Notes: generated from the letters alone by a model not told the origin. Shown: positions 20,345 through 33,114, counted from the stretch's first letter. The stretch: DNA of 64,000 nt from Tricholoma matsutake (GCA_026075535.2 AP026544.2:11904001-11968000), one strand, 5' to 3'. A program made the numbers and translations.

Positions 20345-23300
20345 ATGCCTAGAGGACACACTCGCACCATCATTGGAAGAATCACCCAGATGACTGTCAT
20401 TCGCTCCCAGACATTGCGGGGACCCAGGGATCGCCTTGTACCAGTTCGGCAAAGTCCTCAGTCAACTCCAAGGCATAAGAAGGCCAAGATAAGTGCACCA
20501 GTGTCAGGATCGGCGACCACATCCAACACCAATATAACATCTCTGATGTCTGATGAACCAATTGAGCATCACGCTCTAAATTTCATTGCAGAGCTTGATC
20601 CCCCCTCTTCAAAGGTGACTTATTATGGCTACCACATTTACTATGCTAATATTACCCTCAGACACCTCAAGATTACATCGAAGAATGGTTGCCTAAAAAG
20701 GCCATGTATTTGGAAGCACTACTATCCAATGAAGTACCTGATTGCATGAAATGCAATTTGTGTGGGGATGATGCTGCTACCTGGCAATGCCGAGACTGTC
20801 TTTTCAATCCCATGTTCTGTACTGACTGCTGCCATGATAACCATGCTTCTAACCCATTTCACCGCATTGACCACTGGACAGGTTCCTATTTTGAACCAGC
20901 TTGGTTGTTCCAAGTCGGGTTAGTTTTACATCTCGGTCACAATGGTGCATCCTGCCCAAGTTACTTTCACCCATCAGCACCAGATGTGGTTGGACAAGAG
21001 GCCGACAATTATGAAGATGATTTGGATGATGCAACAGAAGGTGATGGAACCAACAACATCATCAAGGAGATGAAAAGGTTTACCAGTGTTTATGACCTTG
21101 GTCCCACAACTTTCCCAACGCCAATGGATTGTCACAAATTGACAGTAATCGATGTTCCAGTGTACATCGTATGTGGGTCAAGTGGTGTAATTGCCCTAAT
21201 TCCTGTCAAGAGCAGGAAAATCACTTGTTGCAATCGGGGCTTTTCCCGGTCAGCTACAAAAATATCAAGACCACATTCACATTTAAAGTCCTTGATGATG
21301 CGCGATTGTCCAATCTGGAATGTAAATCTTCAGCCTATCAATACTACCAGAAGCTCTGGTGCATGACTTCACCCTTATTTCCTAGTGCCGTGGAGGTATG
21401 ATTGATATACTACAGTTGTCAATATCTCTGACATCAGTACTTGAGGATCGATACAGGGAGCTTCTCAGGGCAAGCCAGCTATGGCGAATGTTGAAACATT
21501 TGAAGTGGAGAGGCCGCTGGGGAGAATCACAGTCCAGTGCCGGTGGCTCATCAGCAGCTGCAATGCATGGTGCGACTGACATCCCAACATTCTGTGCTGC
21601 ATGTCCTCAGCCTGGTGTCAATCTGCCAGAAAATTGAACCGAGGATCCTGACCAGTAAGTCAAATCGCATGAATTGGAATGTATTTAATGTAATCTTATT
21701 TCAGAATGGCATACACTCGGACTTTTGTCATGGATGGAAACTTCACCGCTGTTCATCAGAAGCGCAAAAATGCTCACTGTGATATTAAGCTCAGTCATGG
21801 TGATTTTTTCATGACTGAGCTGAATCGCTACAAAGCACACCTTGCCGTTGCTAAGGAAGTCACAGAGGTAAGATATTTGAAAGACTTTCAGCATATTTAC
21901 TAACTCCAAATTAGAAACCGACCTGCAATGAGTATCATGCTGTAAATGACCACTTCATCAAATACAAGGGTCTTGATGTAACCGGTGTCAGTGCAACTGC
22001 TTGTGGCCGTCATGGTTGCTTCTGCCCCAGTGCAGTGGTTGACTTCCAAAAAGGGGAACAGTGAGATATCTTCACATTTTGAGAGATATTGTGTAATGTT
22101 TTCTAGACAAGCAAACATGGACTATTCTTTATCTGAAGCCTTGAAAAACACTAATATCACCAGACTCAAGAAAATCATTTTGATTTATGATATAATGTGC
22201 CAGTATTGGAAGAGGCTCAGACTTCGGATGGAGGAGAGTCAGTATATCCAGCTACCACTCGGCATCGCCATTCTGCATGGTATTGGTCTTTTCCATGTCG
22301 GTGGCCACATCTGGCAATGTTTCTCACGCTTTTCACCGAGTTTCCTTCACGGCACCGGACAAGTGGATGGAGAAATCCTTGAATCATTGTGGTCAGTGTT
22401 GAATGAAATCTCACCTAGTACCCAAAATGCTACCATTTCTGGACGGATTGAAACCTTGGATGATCATATGGGGGATTCCAACTTCAAAAAAATGCAGGAC
22501 ATAGGTGAATACATGTTTGTACCTTGTGCCAGATTGACTTGGAACCAGATGTAGTGGTTACCACCGCCCGCCCATTCAGAGCTGCTGTGGCAGGTGAGGA
22601 GGAAAGTCGGGTGGACCTATTGCAGTACACGGCAAACTCAGACCCTGAGGAGATTGCAACCTGGAAAGAATTGGAAAAACACTCTCAGGCAACACATCTA
22701 ACCGATCCAGAAGCAATGGACATCTAAGATATAAACCCTGGTCAGGTAGTGGTCACACGAAGCGACCTTCAAATGAACCTTTGAGAGGATGAAGATGAAA
22801 CCGGTGATGGAAAGGGTGAAACCACCTGGGTTGCTCTTGGCCTCAAACTTGAGGAAGCCCAGTGCATATCCAGCCATTGCAAAATATTCCTATGCTAACT
22901 AGTATCAGACTGGCTCTTCGGACCTTATACGTCAACAGTGTTCGGTGTTGTCCAAGGCCGATAAGCTGAAGATTGCAACAAAATGGCAAAACCTTGATAC
23001 CAGAGTGGATTCCTTCATTGCTAAATCAGAACAATTTGTGAACAATGACACATTGGATACACTGCAAAAGCTTAATGACTCGCCACCGAGACCAGTACTC
23101 CCATCACAAGCTCCCGATTACCAGACTAACTCGGATGACGATGATCAAAGCAACCCATTTATTACAAGGCCCCCGGTAGCAGCAGTCCATACCGCTGAAA
23201 CACACCCATTACCTCTTCCCTCTACATTTGGCTTTCCACAAATTACTCAGCTTGGTTTGGATTCCCTCACCAAGAAAGAGTTGAGATTGAGGGAAGGACA

Positions 23301-23997
23301 AGCAAACGATGAGCTCCAGGGCATTAGAATGGCCCTCGGTGAGAAATCTTTCTTATTCAGAAAGAATTTACGTCTCGCCACCTCCAAGAACAAAAAGGGA
23401 AGGGCTTTGTCAAAGGTGCATGCTATTAGCTGCCGGGTTCAAGCACATCGTCAGGTATACAATGCTGCGAGGGCTACAATGGTATCATTGGGATGTTCAC
23501 CTGAGATGCAGTCCAAGTATCAGGTATTGTGCTGGGACGAACTCAAGATTTCAACTGCTGCGGTGAGGGGTGGTACTGGCAATGCTGAGGGTGGAAGCCA
23601 GAGACAGGATGAACCATTGCCATGGTTTTGGACCATTAATGTCCAAGCCGATGTCGAGGCAAGTGAAATGATGAAAGAATGTAAGTACACCTCAATTCAC
23701 TTTAATGAGTGACTTCACTATTATTTAGTCTACAGGGTGCACTGGTTACGGGTGAATGCCAAACATGATAGATGGTCGGAGGAGTTATCAATTACTAGTC
23801 ATGAAATGGCTTGGATCCCACATTATTTTCTTCACAGAGCAGAGGTCTGGGTTAACTGCTTGGAGACTCAGACCTTGCCGGGAGCTGTGGCATATACCAA
23901 ACGTCAGGCAGCAAACTGGAAAAGGATGGCCACTTCCTCCGTGCATATTTTCAAAGCCATACATCCATGGGTAGGAAATGTCTGGGGTTTTGAGTAG
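20345..23997 (+). pseudogene. CxC2-type KDZ transposase, multi-exon, disabled
   Basis: ATG 20345 opens a basic N-terminus. After a short intron (about 20616-20660) comes the CxC2 cluster: DYIEEWLPKKAMYLEALL, CNLCGDDAATWQCRDC, FCTDCCHDNH, PFHRIDHWTG and LGHNG..CP. The DDE-type KDZ core follows: first Asp in FVMDGNF (21733), second in IYDIMCQYW (22189), Glu in DGEILESLW (about 22372-22383), plus CGRHGCFCP. The C-terminus (22945-23997) has LRLREGQANDELQGIRMALG, PWFWTINVQADVE and FYRVHWLR..W.EE. Introns are 45-60 nt. Damage: a 1-nt frameshift near 21155-21165, an in-frame TGA at about 21636 (PEN*TEDPDQ) and a blurred join near 22505-22550. Complete in extent but not translatable as is. Confidence 0.88.
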
Positions 23998-24347
23998 CCA
24001 GGTAATTGGAAGGATGCCATGTTTGGCAGCCTACACTAGACTTATGTTTACAGGAAAGACAGGATCAAATTATCTTCATTGGATGGAAGTAGGAACCATA
24101 AGTTACTACAATTAAAAGAACTGGAAGTTACTATACCTTCGTTGCATGGAAGTAGGCACAAAGGTTAAGGAATAAAAAATAAGTAATATATAAGAAAAAG
24201 ATTGACTGTGCAAGTAAAAGGCTGCATCAAGTGTAGTGTGTGATTTGGGAAGGCCGCATTGGGCGTAGTCACATAATAGGAAAATACCACATCAATAGGA
24301 TAATGTCAGCACTGCTGGATGTGGATGGAAGGGTAATAAAGATGTAT
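23998..24347. other. KDZ 3' flank without a gene
   Basis: AT-rich sequence after the transposase stop, with a duplicated GGATGGAAGTAGG motif (24081, 24147) and a run resembling ..AAAGATTGACTGTG. Nothing coding seen. Element C begins at 24348. Confidence 0.6.
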
Positions 24348-24526
24348 TGTAGTGATCCAGACTGTTGCCCAGTCTTTACATTTATTATATAGTATTTGTT
24401 CCAGCCACTGGTCCCTTTATAAGGGATGGTATTTAATGACTAGAGCAGACTTCTACACCCGGCAAAAATATACATTAATCGTGTTCTTGCCTTGTGTGAA
24501 TTAAGTCTACCCTCCGGTTTACTACA
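24348..24526 (+). repeat. 5' LTR of element C
   Basis: The 179-bp LTR, TGTAGTGATCCAGACTG.. to ..GGTTTACTACA, differs from the 3' copy at a handful of sites, mostly C/T or G/A. TATA-like TTTATAAGG sits near 24415. The sequence after it (CTTTTTTGAACACTC) shows no self-complement in the LTR and no clear tRNA match. Confidence 0.88.
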
Positions 24527-24689
24527 CTTTTTTGAACACTCAAATACGTTACTTTGACCAAAAAACTTTCTTACTTGACCTCACCTTCGCAAACGTCAAA
24601 TTGTGCCATAACATCAATTGGGACCCTGACGCCACCGGAGACAGTTCATTAAAATTCTTGATCTGAATTCGACACTACCCGCGACAGAC

Positions 24690-25539
24690 ATGTCTTCGAC
24701 CAAAGTCAAAAAGAAGACTAGCCAGACTAGGGTGAAGGGTGGATCGGATTCCGAACCACCAGGTGACGGATCTCAACCCCCAGTTGAGGGAAACCAGATG
24801 GGTACTGTCGAAGAAGTCGATGAAGTGGAGTCAGCACTGAGAGCATCGACTCAAGACCTACTCCCACCAATAGAGCCCATCGACGGGATGATCCCTCGTC
24901 CTTTTCTCCTACACCCCGTACTCCAGATGGAACTCCCCGACACTTACCCGGAAGGGAGGGTCAGTCCAACCATTCCCAAGATCGCGAGTTTATAACACTG
25001 TGAGGGACTTCCAGGCAAGCACCTGGAAGAAACGCACCAACTTCCCCATCCATTCCTATGGATGAGGGAACTAGCAAATGACGCCGAGAGGAGAAGAGAC
25101 CCAAGAAGGATACTCCACCTAGCCAGGAGGAGAACAGCATGGCAATGTACACATCCCAGGCATGTGATCTCATCCACTGTCACATGGATCAGGACAGTTA
25201 TGACCCTCGTCAACTCAGTGCGCAGATACACAAGTTGATGAGTGAGTTCTCTGTTCAGATCCGTCGGGAGTCTGGTAGTCAAGCTCCAGTTCCCTCCCCT
25301 AGTCAGGAGGAGAATCATATCCCTGCAGCTTCTTGTTGTGGGGTTCCTGCATCGACCGCCCAGAAGAAATCGGTTCACTATGATGGGGCCAGCAAAGTGG
25401 CTTTTCAATGATATTGGGACTCTGCCATCCGGGATGGACAACCTTCCAATATCCCAGACCAAGGATTACGGTTTGATGCTAAGGGATTCCCTTTTGAAGA
25501 TGTTCCATCCCCTTCGGAAATTCCACCTAACCTCCATCC
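24690..25539 (+). pseudogene. gag: Element C gag, N-terminal part
   Basis: ATG 24690 starts a Ser/Pro/Glu-rich leader (MSSTKVKKKTSQTRVKGG). A frame change near 24890-24990 leads into the frame used by the rest of gag, with TGA at 25001, 25079 and 25409. The segment SYDPRQLSAQIHKLMSEF is a likely helix. B1 interrupts it after codon CAT at 25535. With the duplication CATCC counted once, the frame continues at 31558 without change. Confidence 0.65.
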
Positions 25540-25967
25540 TGTAAGGGGACTAGGGAGGTGCCCTGTGTGTTTTTCCTATTTTTTATGTTCGTCCTATATT
25601 TTTCCCCACCTCATTTCCTTCTATTCTTCATTTTCTATGATTTTTCCGGATTTTATTACTAATTTTCCCTTGCTATCATGTTTGTACATGTTGACACTTT
25701 TATATTTAGAGGCGGAGTACCCCTTCCGACACATACCCCTTGGTATGATGTCATTCGGCGGCCTTGATCCGCCTATCTCCGCCTTTTTCTATTTTTAGGT
25801 TATATTTGATTTTTGTCGTCTTCACATATACTGGGCATCAGCAAGGGGATCCTTAGAGTTTTCTCTTCGGATTTCCCTTTGCTAGGTGCGCCCCCAATCC
25901 CTGTATTATGTAGCATAATTTTAACTTCGGATTTCCCTTTGCTAGAGGCTGAGGTTGCCCTGATAGT
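25540..25967 (+). repeat. 5' LTR of B1
   Basis: 428 bp. The self-primer AGAGTTTTCT (25855-25864) lies about 30 bp after CATATAC (25824-25830). Its complement AGAAAACTCT starts 2 nt after the LTR end, the same geometry as in element A. The internal motif GATTTCCCTTTGCTAG occurs twice (25869, 25930). Confidence 0.9.
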
Positions 25968-26131
25968 AGAAAACTCTCCCCTAAGGCCCGAAAATCGCGA
26001 ACGCGCTGCCCAAAATAGGCAGGTACGGACTGGACAACACTTCCCAAAGCTCCACAGAGTCCCTACACACCGTTCCAGATACTCTCGGCTTTATTACGCC
26101 GCCATTTTCGCCAAACGCGCTCCCTAGCGAC

Positions 26132-27251
26132 ATGGACGCATCAGAACGCTTGGACGCGCTTGAAAGCGACGTTTCCGGAATGCGCGCGCAAATCGACTCG
26201 CTTAAATCTAGGATTGAAAACTTCGTTAGGACCCTCCAGGCTAACCCTACGACTAAGTGTTCCCCCTTCACGACTCCAAGCGCACCCAACAACGATGTTT
26301 TGCCAAATGCGTCCACTAAGGAACGTGCCCAGATCAAACCGTCCCCCCCCCGCCGAATTTAATGGTGCACGTGCGCAGGGACGTGCATTCCTTAATTCCT
26401 GTGAGTTATACATTAGTCTCCAGTCGCATCAATTCGTCGATGAGGCTGCAAAAATTTATTGGGCCTTCACATACATGAAATCTGAACGCGCCTATCTCTA
26501 TGTGGACCGTATCCTACGTCAAACTAAAGAACTCGGTTCTCTACCTTTCTCCACTTGGGGTGACTTTCGAGCTGAGTTCGTACGCCACTTCTGCCCCCTC
26601 AATGAATGCCACCGAGCAGTGACACGACTTGAGTCATCCACTTACCACCAGGGATGTCGATCCGTGGACAACTATATCGATGAGTTCAAGGATTTGGTGG
26701 ACATGGCAGGATATGGGAGTGGGTTACCAGTGGTGGTGAAGTTCCGACGGGGGCTCCACCGAGAAATTCAGGACCAGATTGCACAGATGTTGGAAGGGCG
26801 CCCAGCGGACGATGATATCCTTGCTTGGTATGAAGCTGCTTCACTCTGTGACAAGAACCGACTCACAAATGCGGTGTTTAATGCTGCATTCCGTGCTCCA
26901 ACTACCACTCATACACCCTACACCTTCAATCGAAGCCTCCCCCGCCCTAACCCCATTCCTGTTCATCAAACTCCCACACCAGCCGTCAATGTCCCAGTAC
27001 CAATGTATGTTGATGCAGCCCACAGCCGTGCACGTAAGTTGGATCTCTGCTACCATTGTGGGGAACCTGGACACAGGGCTGGAGCATGTCCCCATCGTCA
27101 GGATATCCGCATGCTCACCCCTGAGGGACGAGACGAACTCCTGCAAGATTTGTTGGCGCTTGTAGATGTTGAGGAAGCGAAGGATCAAGTTGCAGAGGAG
27201 ATTAAGTTGGAAGTTGTAGAGGAGCAGGATTTTCCTATTCGCAGCGAGTGA
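26132..27251 (+). pseudogene. gag: B1 gag with a 1-nt homopolymer frameshift
   Basis: ATG 26132 (MDASERLDALESDVSGMRAQ) starts a coiled-coil-like N-terminus. The frame breaks in a run of nine C at 26343-26351; B2 has eight and stays in frame. The capsid core then runs on (AFLNSCELYISLQSHQF, YWAFTYMKSERA, FSTWGDFRAEFVRHF), followed by a CCHC knuckle CYHCGEPGHRAGAC near 27050-27090 and an acidic C-terminus ending at TGA 27249. Pol starts in the -1 frame, overlapping the last codon. Confidence 0.85.
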
Positions 27252-27960
27252 ATTGTATGCCCTCACTGCCTGTCCATAACCACTTTGAAGTCTTGTCAGT
27301 TGAATCCCCAGAGAATGAATCCATTTCTGTGACTGCTCCCCTCTCTGACCCTTTGAAGTTGGCTAAAGATGTACCTGCTCTCCCCATCTCTCCTTCTACT
27401 CCACGTCCCAAAATTAAATCATGGGAGCGTAAACTACCACGCAAGTATATTGTGGCATCCACTCCCTCTGCACATTCCTTAAACCTAGCCATCGAACTGC
27501 AGACGACCGACACTGGACAGATACTTGGTGTCTCTGCGCTCCTGGACTCTGGTGCGACTGGTCTCTTCATCGATTCCCATCTGGTACAACAACATCGTCT
27601 AAATACTCGCTCACTCTCACATCCGATACCTGTATATAACGTGGATGGATCCTCAAATGAAGCTGGTGCCATCCGAGAGGTTGCAGACTTGGTTCTCCAT
27701 TACAAAGATCATAGTGAGCGTGCCCTTTTTGCTGTCACTCAATTAGGAAAGCAAAAGGTGATTTTGGGATATCCATGGCTTGGAGACCATAACCCAGAGG
27801 TCGACTGGCGCACCAGGGAGGTTACCATGAGCTGATGTCCATCCCGCTGTCGGACGTGTTTCACAGAAGCCAGGCAAGAACATCGTGGACAGAAGGCGGC
27901 CATACGACGAACTCAGAAGTGTCATGCTGGACCCCTGCCTATACCTGAAGTGGAATTGGA
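27248..27960 (+). pseudogene. pol: B1 pol part 1: aspartic protease
   Basis: Catalytic LLDSGATGLFID (about 27540-27575) and the second block VILGYPWL near 27760 are intact. TGA at 27833 follows the protease; B2 has CGA at the same place (48784-48786 region, minus strand), so the ancestral codon was Arg. A Cys/Arg-rich connector leads to an acidic linker. Confidence 0.85.
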
Positions 27961-29485
27961 AGGGGTTCCTGATCTAATGCCGGACTCGGATGATGATGAT
28001 GAGGACCCAGAGGAAGTGGAGGAGGGTGATCGGATCTTCTACACTGCGATTCGCTCATCGCATGAGGTGTGTGCCACATCGAACATATCCCAACGCCTCA
28101 CCGAGGCCTTCCACAAAAACAACACTGCTAAATCCTCTACTAACTCCTTACTCCCTCATCTCCATGAGTTTGAAGATGTGTTCTCCAAGGAGTCATTCGA
28201 CTCTCTTCCTGCGCGTAAGCCATGGGATCACGCAATCAAACTCACCCCCAGCGCAACCCCTTCATCCTGCAAGGTCTATCCTCTCTCTCCGGAAGAACAA
28301 CAGCAGCTTGACCAGTTCATCGACGAGCACCTGGCCTCTGGACGTATTCGACCATCGAAGTCACCCATGGCCTCTCCCTTGTTCTTTGTCAAGAAGAAGG
28401 ATGGCTCACTTCCACCGGTTCAAGACTACAGAAGGCTCAACAACATCACGGTCAAAAATCGCTACCCACTACCCCTCATCTCCGAACCCGATACTTCACC
28501 AAGCTCGATGTCCGTTGGGGCTATAATAATGTGAGGATAAAGGAGGGAGAAGGCAGCCTTTCATACCAACCGTGGTCTTTTTGAACTGCTTGTCATGTTC
28601 TTTGGCCTTACTAATAGCCCTGCCACCTTTCAGACCATGATGAACGACATCTTCCATGACCTCATCCTCAAAGGCGTTGTCTGCATCTATCTCGACGACA
28701 TTCTTATCTTCACTCGCACGGTTGAAGAGCACCGTCGCATCACGCGCCTCGTCCTAGAGCGACTTCGACGGTACAAACTCTACCTTTGTCAGGACAAATG
28801 CGAGTTCGAAAGGACCAAGATCGAGTACCTCAGCCTGATTATCTCGGAGGGTCAAGTAGAGATGGATCCTATCAAGGTAAACGGGGTCACAGCTTGGCCA
28901 ACGCCCACGAACAAGAAGGAGGTGCAGTCTTTCCTGGGCTTCATCAATTTCTATCAGCATTTTATCAAGGATTTCTCACATCATGCACAACCACTGTTTG
29001 ACTTGACAGGAAAGGAGGCATGGAGGTGGGATAATGCACAACAGGAGGCGTTCGAAAAGCTTAAGGAGATGGTCACTTCCGCTCCGATCCTTACCTTTGC
29101 TGACGATTCGCGTCCTTTTTGTGTAGAAGCTGACAGTTCTGACTTTGCGACGGGCGCTGTGTTGTCTCAGCAGTCTCCGGAGGACCAGAAGTGGCATCCT
29201 GTTGCGTTCTACTCCAAAAGCCTTAGGGCTGTAGAGAGAAACTACAAGATCCATGCCAAGGAGATGTTGGCGATAATGCGTGCGCTTGAGGAGTGGCGAC
29301 ACTTCCTCGAGGGTGCCCAACACAAGGTGGAAATTTGGACAGATCACAAGAACCTCGAGTACTTCATGACGGCCAAGAAATTGAACCGTCGTCAAGCTCG
29401 TTGGTCCCTGTATCTATCTAGATTTGACTTCTCCTTACACCACTGTCTGGGTCGCAGCATGGGGAAGACCGATGCCCTATCCTGA
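27961..29485 (+). pseudogene. pol: B1 pol part 2: reverse transcriptase and RNase H
   Basis: RT spans about 28190-28780, with [32 protein letters not shown] and the catalytic YLDD at 28688-28699. Two small deletions relative to B2 break the frame: about 22 nt after 28486 (between ATCTCCGAA and CCCGATAC) and about 8 nt near 28548. RNase H follows (EADSSDFATGAVLSQ near 29130, NYKIHAKEMLAI, DHKNLEYF). The frame ends at TGA near 29483; B2 has CAA there, consistent with loss of one CpG on opposite strands. Confidence 0.85.
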
Positions 29486-31120
29486 CGTGCAGACCATGGG
29501 GATGGCAGCGGTGACAACCAAAACATTGTGCTGTTGCAGCCAGACCTGTTCACCATTCAGGCACTGGAAGGTATCGCACCCCAGGGCGAGGAGCGGGACA
29601 TCCTATGTGACATTCATCATGCAAACCATAGCGGTTTACATGAGGATGTTGTCGCCCGAGCTGTTAAAGAACTGAGGAAGGGATCAACCCTTTCCTTACG
29701 TGCGGCAGAGTGGGCTGAAAAGGAGGACTTGTTGTATTTCAGGGATCGCATCTATGTTCCCAATGACCCAGACCTTTGCCGGCGCATCATATCCCAACAC
29801 CATGACTCACAGATTGCTGGCCACCCTGGACACTGGAAGACCTTGGAGCTCACCTCATGGAACTATTGGTGGCCACAAATGTCGCGGCTCATTGGTCAGT
29901 ATTGTTGCACTTGTGACCTTTGCTTACACACCAAGGTTCCTCATCGCAAGCCTATTGGTGAGCTACACCCTCTTCCTGTTCCAGAGAGTCGTTGGGATGT
30001 CATCAGCATTGACTTTGTGGTGGAATTGCCAGAGTCAAATGGGTTTGATGTGGTGATGTACACAGTTGACTCAGTGGGAAAATGCGCTCACTTCATTCCC
30101 ACTCACACCACTGTCAGTGCCCTAGGTGCCGCTCGACTCTACCTCCACCACATGTGGAAATTACATGGACTTCCTGGTGCCTTCCTCTTGGATCGTGGCC
30201 CTCAGTTCATGGCAGAGTTCACTCGTGAGCTGTACCGACTCCTGGGGATCAAACTCCTCGCTTCAACTGCTTATCACCCACAAACTGATGGCCAGACGGA
30301 GTGAGTCAACCAGGAACTGGAGCAGTACATCCGCCTCTTTGTCAATGAACGCCAGGACGATTGGGATGATCTCCTTCCTTTGGCCAAGTTTGGATACAAC
30401 AACCATGTCCATGCTTCCACTCAACAGACCCCTTTCCTCTTAGACACTGGACAACATCCACGCATGGGATTTGAACCTCGCCAAACTCCCTCACACATCG
30501 AGATGGTGAATGAGTTCACAGAACGCATGAGGGATAGCTTGGAGGAGGCAAAGGCAGCCTTAGCAAAGGCGAAGGACGACATGGCGCGATTTTACAACCA
30601 ACGCCACTCCCCAACCCCTCAGTACAAGGTTGGTGATCGAGTTTATCTTGACTCCAGTGATGTCTCCACTACACGTCCATCCAAGAAACTCGCTCATCGC
30701 TTCTTGGGACCTTTCCCCATTGTCAAGTGCATTGGAACACATGCCTATTGTCTACGCCTCCCAGCCTCCATGTCCAGACTCCATCCCATCTTCCATGTCG
30801 TCAAATTGCTTCCAGCTCCCCCAGATCCATTCCCGGGATGCCATTCACACCCACCACCACCACCTACAGTGATCGAGGGAGAACCCCAATATGAAGTCGA
30901 GTCAATCTTGGACAGTCGTTTACGTCGAGGAAAACTCCAGTATTTGGTACATTGGAAGGGTTATGGGTATGAGGAGAACTCATGGGTCGAAGAGTCTGAT
31001 GTAAATGCCCCTCGGTTAATCAAGGAATTCCACCGACGGCACACTGCTGCACCGCGTCGCATTCAAGTCACGGACTTTGGTCGTATACGATTTCGAATGC
31101 ATCGGGGCGATGCATCTTAG
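29486..31120 (+). pseudogene. pol: B1 pol part 3: integrase and chromodomain
   Basis: Zinc-binding HHCC module (AGHPGHWKTLELTSWNYWWP..C..C..C) at about 29815-29930, then the catalytic core (SIDFVVELPES, LDRGPQF, YHPQTDGQTE). TGA 30302 stops it at an Arg position (QTDGQTE*VNQELEQY). The same TGA is in B2. A GPF/Y-like module and a chromodomain (YEVESILDSRLRRGKLQYLV.HWKGYG..ENSWV) occupy about 30690-31010. The terminal stop is TAG. Confidence 0.87.
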
Positions 31121-31131
31121 AGAGGGGGTGA

Positions 31132-31557
31132 TGTAAGGGGACTAGGGAGGTGCCCTGTGTGTTTTTCCTATTTTTTATGTTCGTCCTATATTTTTCCCCA
31201 CCTCATTTCCTTCTATTCTTCATTTTCTATGATTTTTCCGGATTTTATTACTAATTTTCCCTTGCTATCATGTTTGTACATGTTGACACTTTTATATTTA
31301 ACGGTGGAGTACCCCTTCCAACACATACCCCTTGGTATGATGTCATTCGGTGGCCTTGATCCGCCTATCTCCGCCTTTTTCTATTTTTAGGTTATATTTG
31401 ATTTTTGTCGTCTTCACATATACTGGGCATCAGCAAGGGGATCCTTAGAGTTTTCTATTCAGATTTCCCTTTGCTAGGTGCGCCCCCAATCCCTGTATTA
31501 TGTAGCATAATTTTAACTTCGGATTTCCCTTTGCTAGAGGCTGAGGTTGCCCTTATA
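31132..31557 (+). repeat. 3' LTR of B1
   Basis: 426 bp, preceded by the polypurine tract AGAGAGGGGGTGA (31119-31131). It differs from the 5' LTR at several C/T-type sites (for example GGCGGAG versus GGTGGAG). Confidence 0.9.
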
Positions 31558-33114
31558 CATCCTAACTCTAATCATCAAGAGCCAGGAAGGAGAGAAGATA
31601 CCCCTGGATGCAAAGGGCCCAGGGAAAGTGGAGGCGGAGGAGGGGGAAGTGATTCCTCTCCCTCCCATAGTGGCAGCAGCGACAGTGACTGCAATGAAGA
31701 AACATTTCCCCCTAGCGATGAGGAGGATGAGGTCAAAGAGCACAGCCTACTTCGCCCCAATTCTCAGTCTCGTTCGAGGCCGAGAACAAACCCCAGTATC
31801 GGGCTGAGAGGAGATACCCCCTCGGCCTCCAATCATACCGATGCCCATTCCCATTGTCGAGGGCACTGCGGTGAGCTCAATTTGTATTGAGACAAAGGCA
31901 TTCGTCGTCCATCCAAGTACCTGAAGGCGATGCATGCCAAGTTTCACCAGCAAATCGACAATAAGGTGTCTGCGACCATGGAGTCACTCCCGGATTGAAA
32001 GAATGGACCCCATGTGCCTACTCCCCCAACCTATGGTGGGAGTTCAGATACTGAAGTGTTCAAACAATGGTTGAATGCTCTCCTTCGATGGTTGAAGGTG
32101 AGCAAGACCAGCAGTCCCAGTCTCGATGCCAAAAGGATCGAGTATACCGGCATGTACCTGGAAGGTGTTGCCCTGACGTGGTTTGAAGATAATGTGGACA
32201 GAGTTTACCGCCACCAGGTTCAGTGGAACTTCAAGGATGTTATCACTGGTCTGTATGATTGGTTCATCCATGACAATGCAACCCATGATGCGGCTGACCA
32301 TTTCTCCAAGGTGAAATATGATGTCGTCAAAGGGGTCATGAGCTATTATCATAAACTGGAGCGGTACGCTACCAGGATGATCCGAGCTCTGGACCGATTC
32401 ACCTTCAAGACCCAACTTTTGTCTGGGTTGCCCCAGACGATGGTGTCTTTTATATTCGACAAGGGCTGTTCCACGGAAGCCAGTTCCACAGAAACCATCT
32501 TCTACTATGCATGCAAGGCGGAGGAAATAGTCCGGAAGAAGAAACAATACCAGGAGCATAAGCGAATGGTTGAGGCCCTTTCTTCTAGCAAGGAGACCCC
32601 AAAGCCCAAGGCAAATCCCCCCTCCAGGGAGGGTCGATCGCCTGAGCCATCGCGTGAACGACCTCAAGATCCCCCCAGGCGAGATAATTGACCTAGGAAT
32701 TGGGATAGGCTTATTAGGACCCGTGAGGTGGCCTCATCTAAGAAGGATTTCCATCCTGAAGAAAGAAAGGCACCTTTCTCCGGGGAGTGGAATTCCAGGG
32801 ACCAAGCTTCCCCTAGGAAGTATGAGGACAGTAAACCTCCCCCCACTTGTTATAAGTGCGGGGGATTAGGACATTACTCCACCGACAAGAAGTGTCCTGA
32901 GTATAATACTCCAGGGCAATCGAAACCTTCCCCCAGTGCAAGGATGTACGCAGCTCGCGAAGAGACAGAAGAGGACAAGGACGATGCCCCTCCAATGGAG
33001 GAGGATCGATTAACGGCGGCTCACAGTGATTCTGATGAATCTGATGGAGACGTATTGGGATCCCAATACAGTTCAGAGGGGGATCCATTCCTCATGGACT
33101 CCAACTGGGACTAA
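31558..33114 (+). pseudogene. gag: Element C gag, capsid and zinc knuckle
   Basis: The frame resumes from before B1. A Ser/Asp-rich stretch is followed by the capsid core (FKQWLNALLRWLKVSKTSS, YTGMYLEGVALTWFEDNVD, LLSGLPQTMVSFIF) and the knuckle CYKCGGLGHYSTDKKC near 32850-32897. Stops are TGA 31888, 31996 and 32689, and TAA 33112. In each TGA case CGA would give Arg. There is no frameshift in 1.5 kb. Confidence 0.85.

Larger units (their letters stand above)
25540..31557 (+). mobile_element. Ty3/gypsy chromodomain element B, copy 1 (B1), inside element C gag
   Basis: The 6018-bp element has LTRs 25540-25967 and 31132-31557 that start TGTAAGGGG and end CCCTTATA (CCTGATA in the 5' copy). A perfect 5-bp target duplication CATCC is at 25535-25539 and 31558-31562. 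It encodes gag, protease, RT, RNase H, integrase and a chromodomain, all damaged. A 10-nt self-primer complement is present (AGAGTTTTCT 25855-25864 with AGAAAACTCT 25970-25979). Copy B2 lies at 45047-51069. Confidence 0.92.

Noticed and set aside
22505..22552. A 30-nt intron in the KDZ transposase
   Set aside because: Shorter than the other introns in the gene and lacking a clear branch site; a small deletion or frame break is as likely.
26779..27266. Alternative-frame ORFs over B1 gag
   Set aside because: The frame with capsid and CCHC motifs is the real one; the others are shadows.
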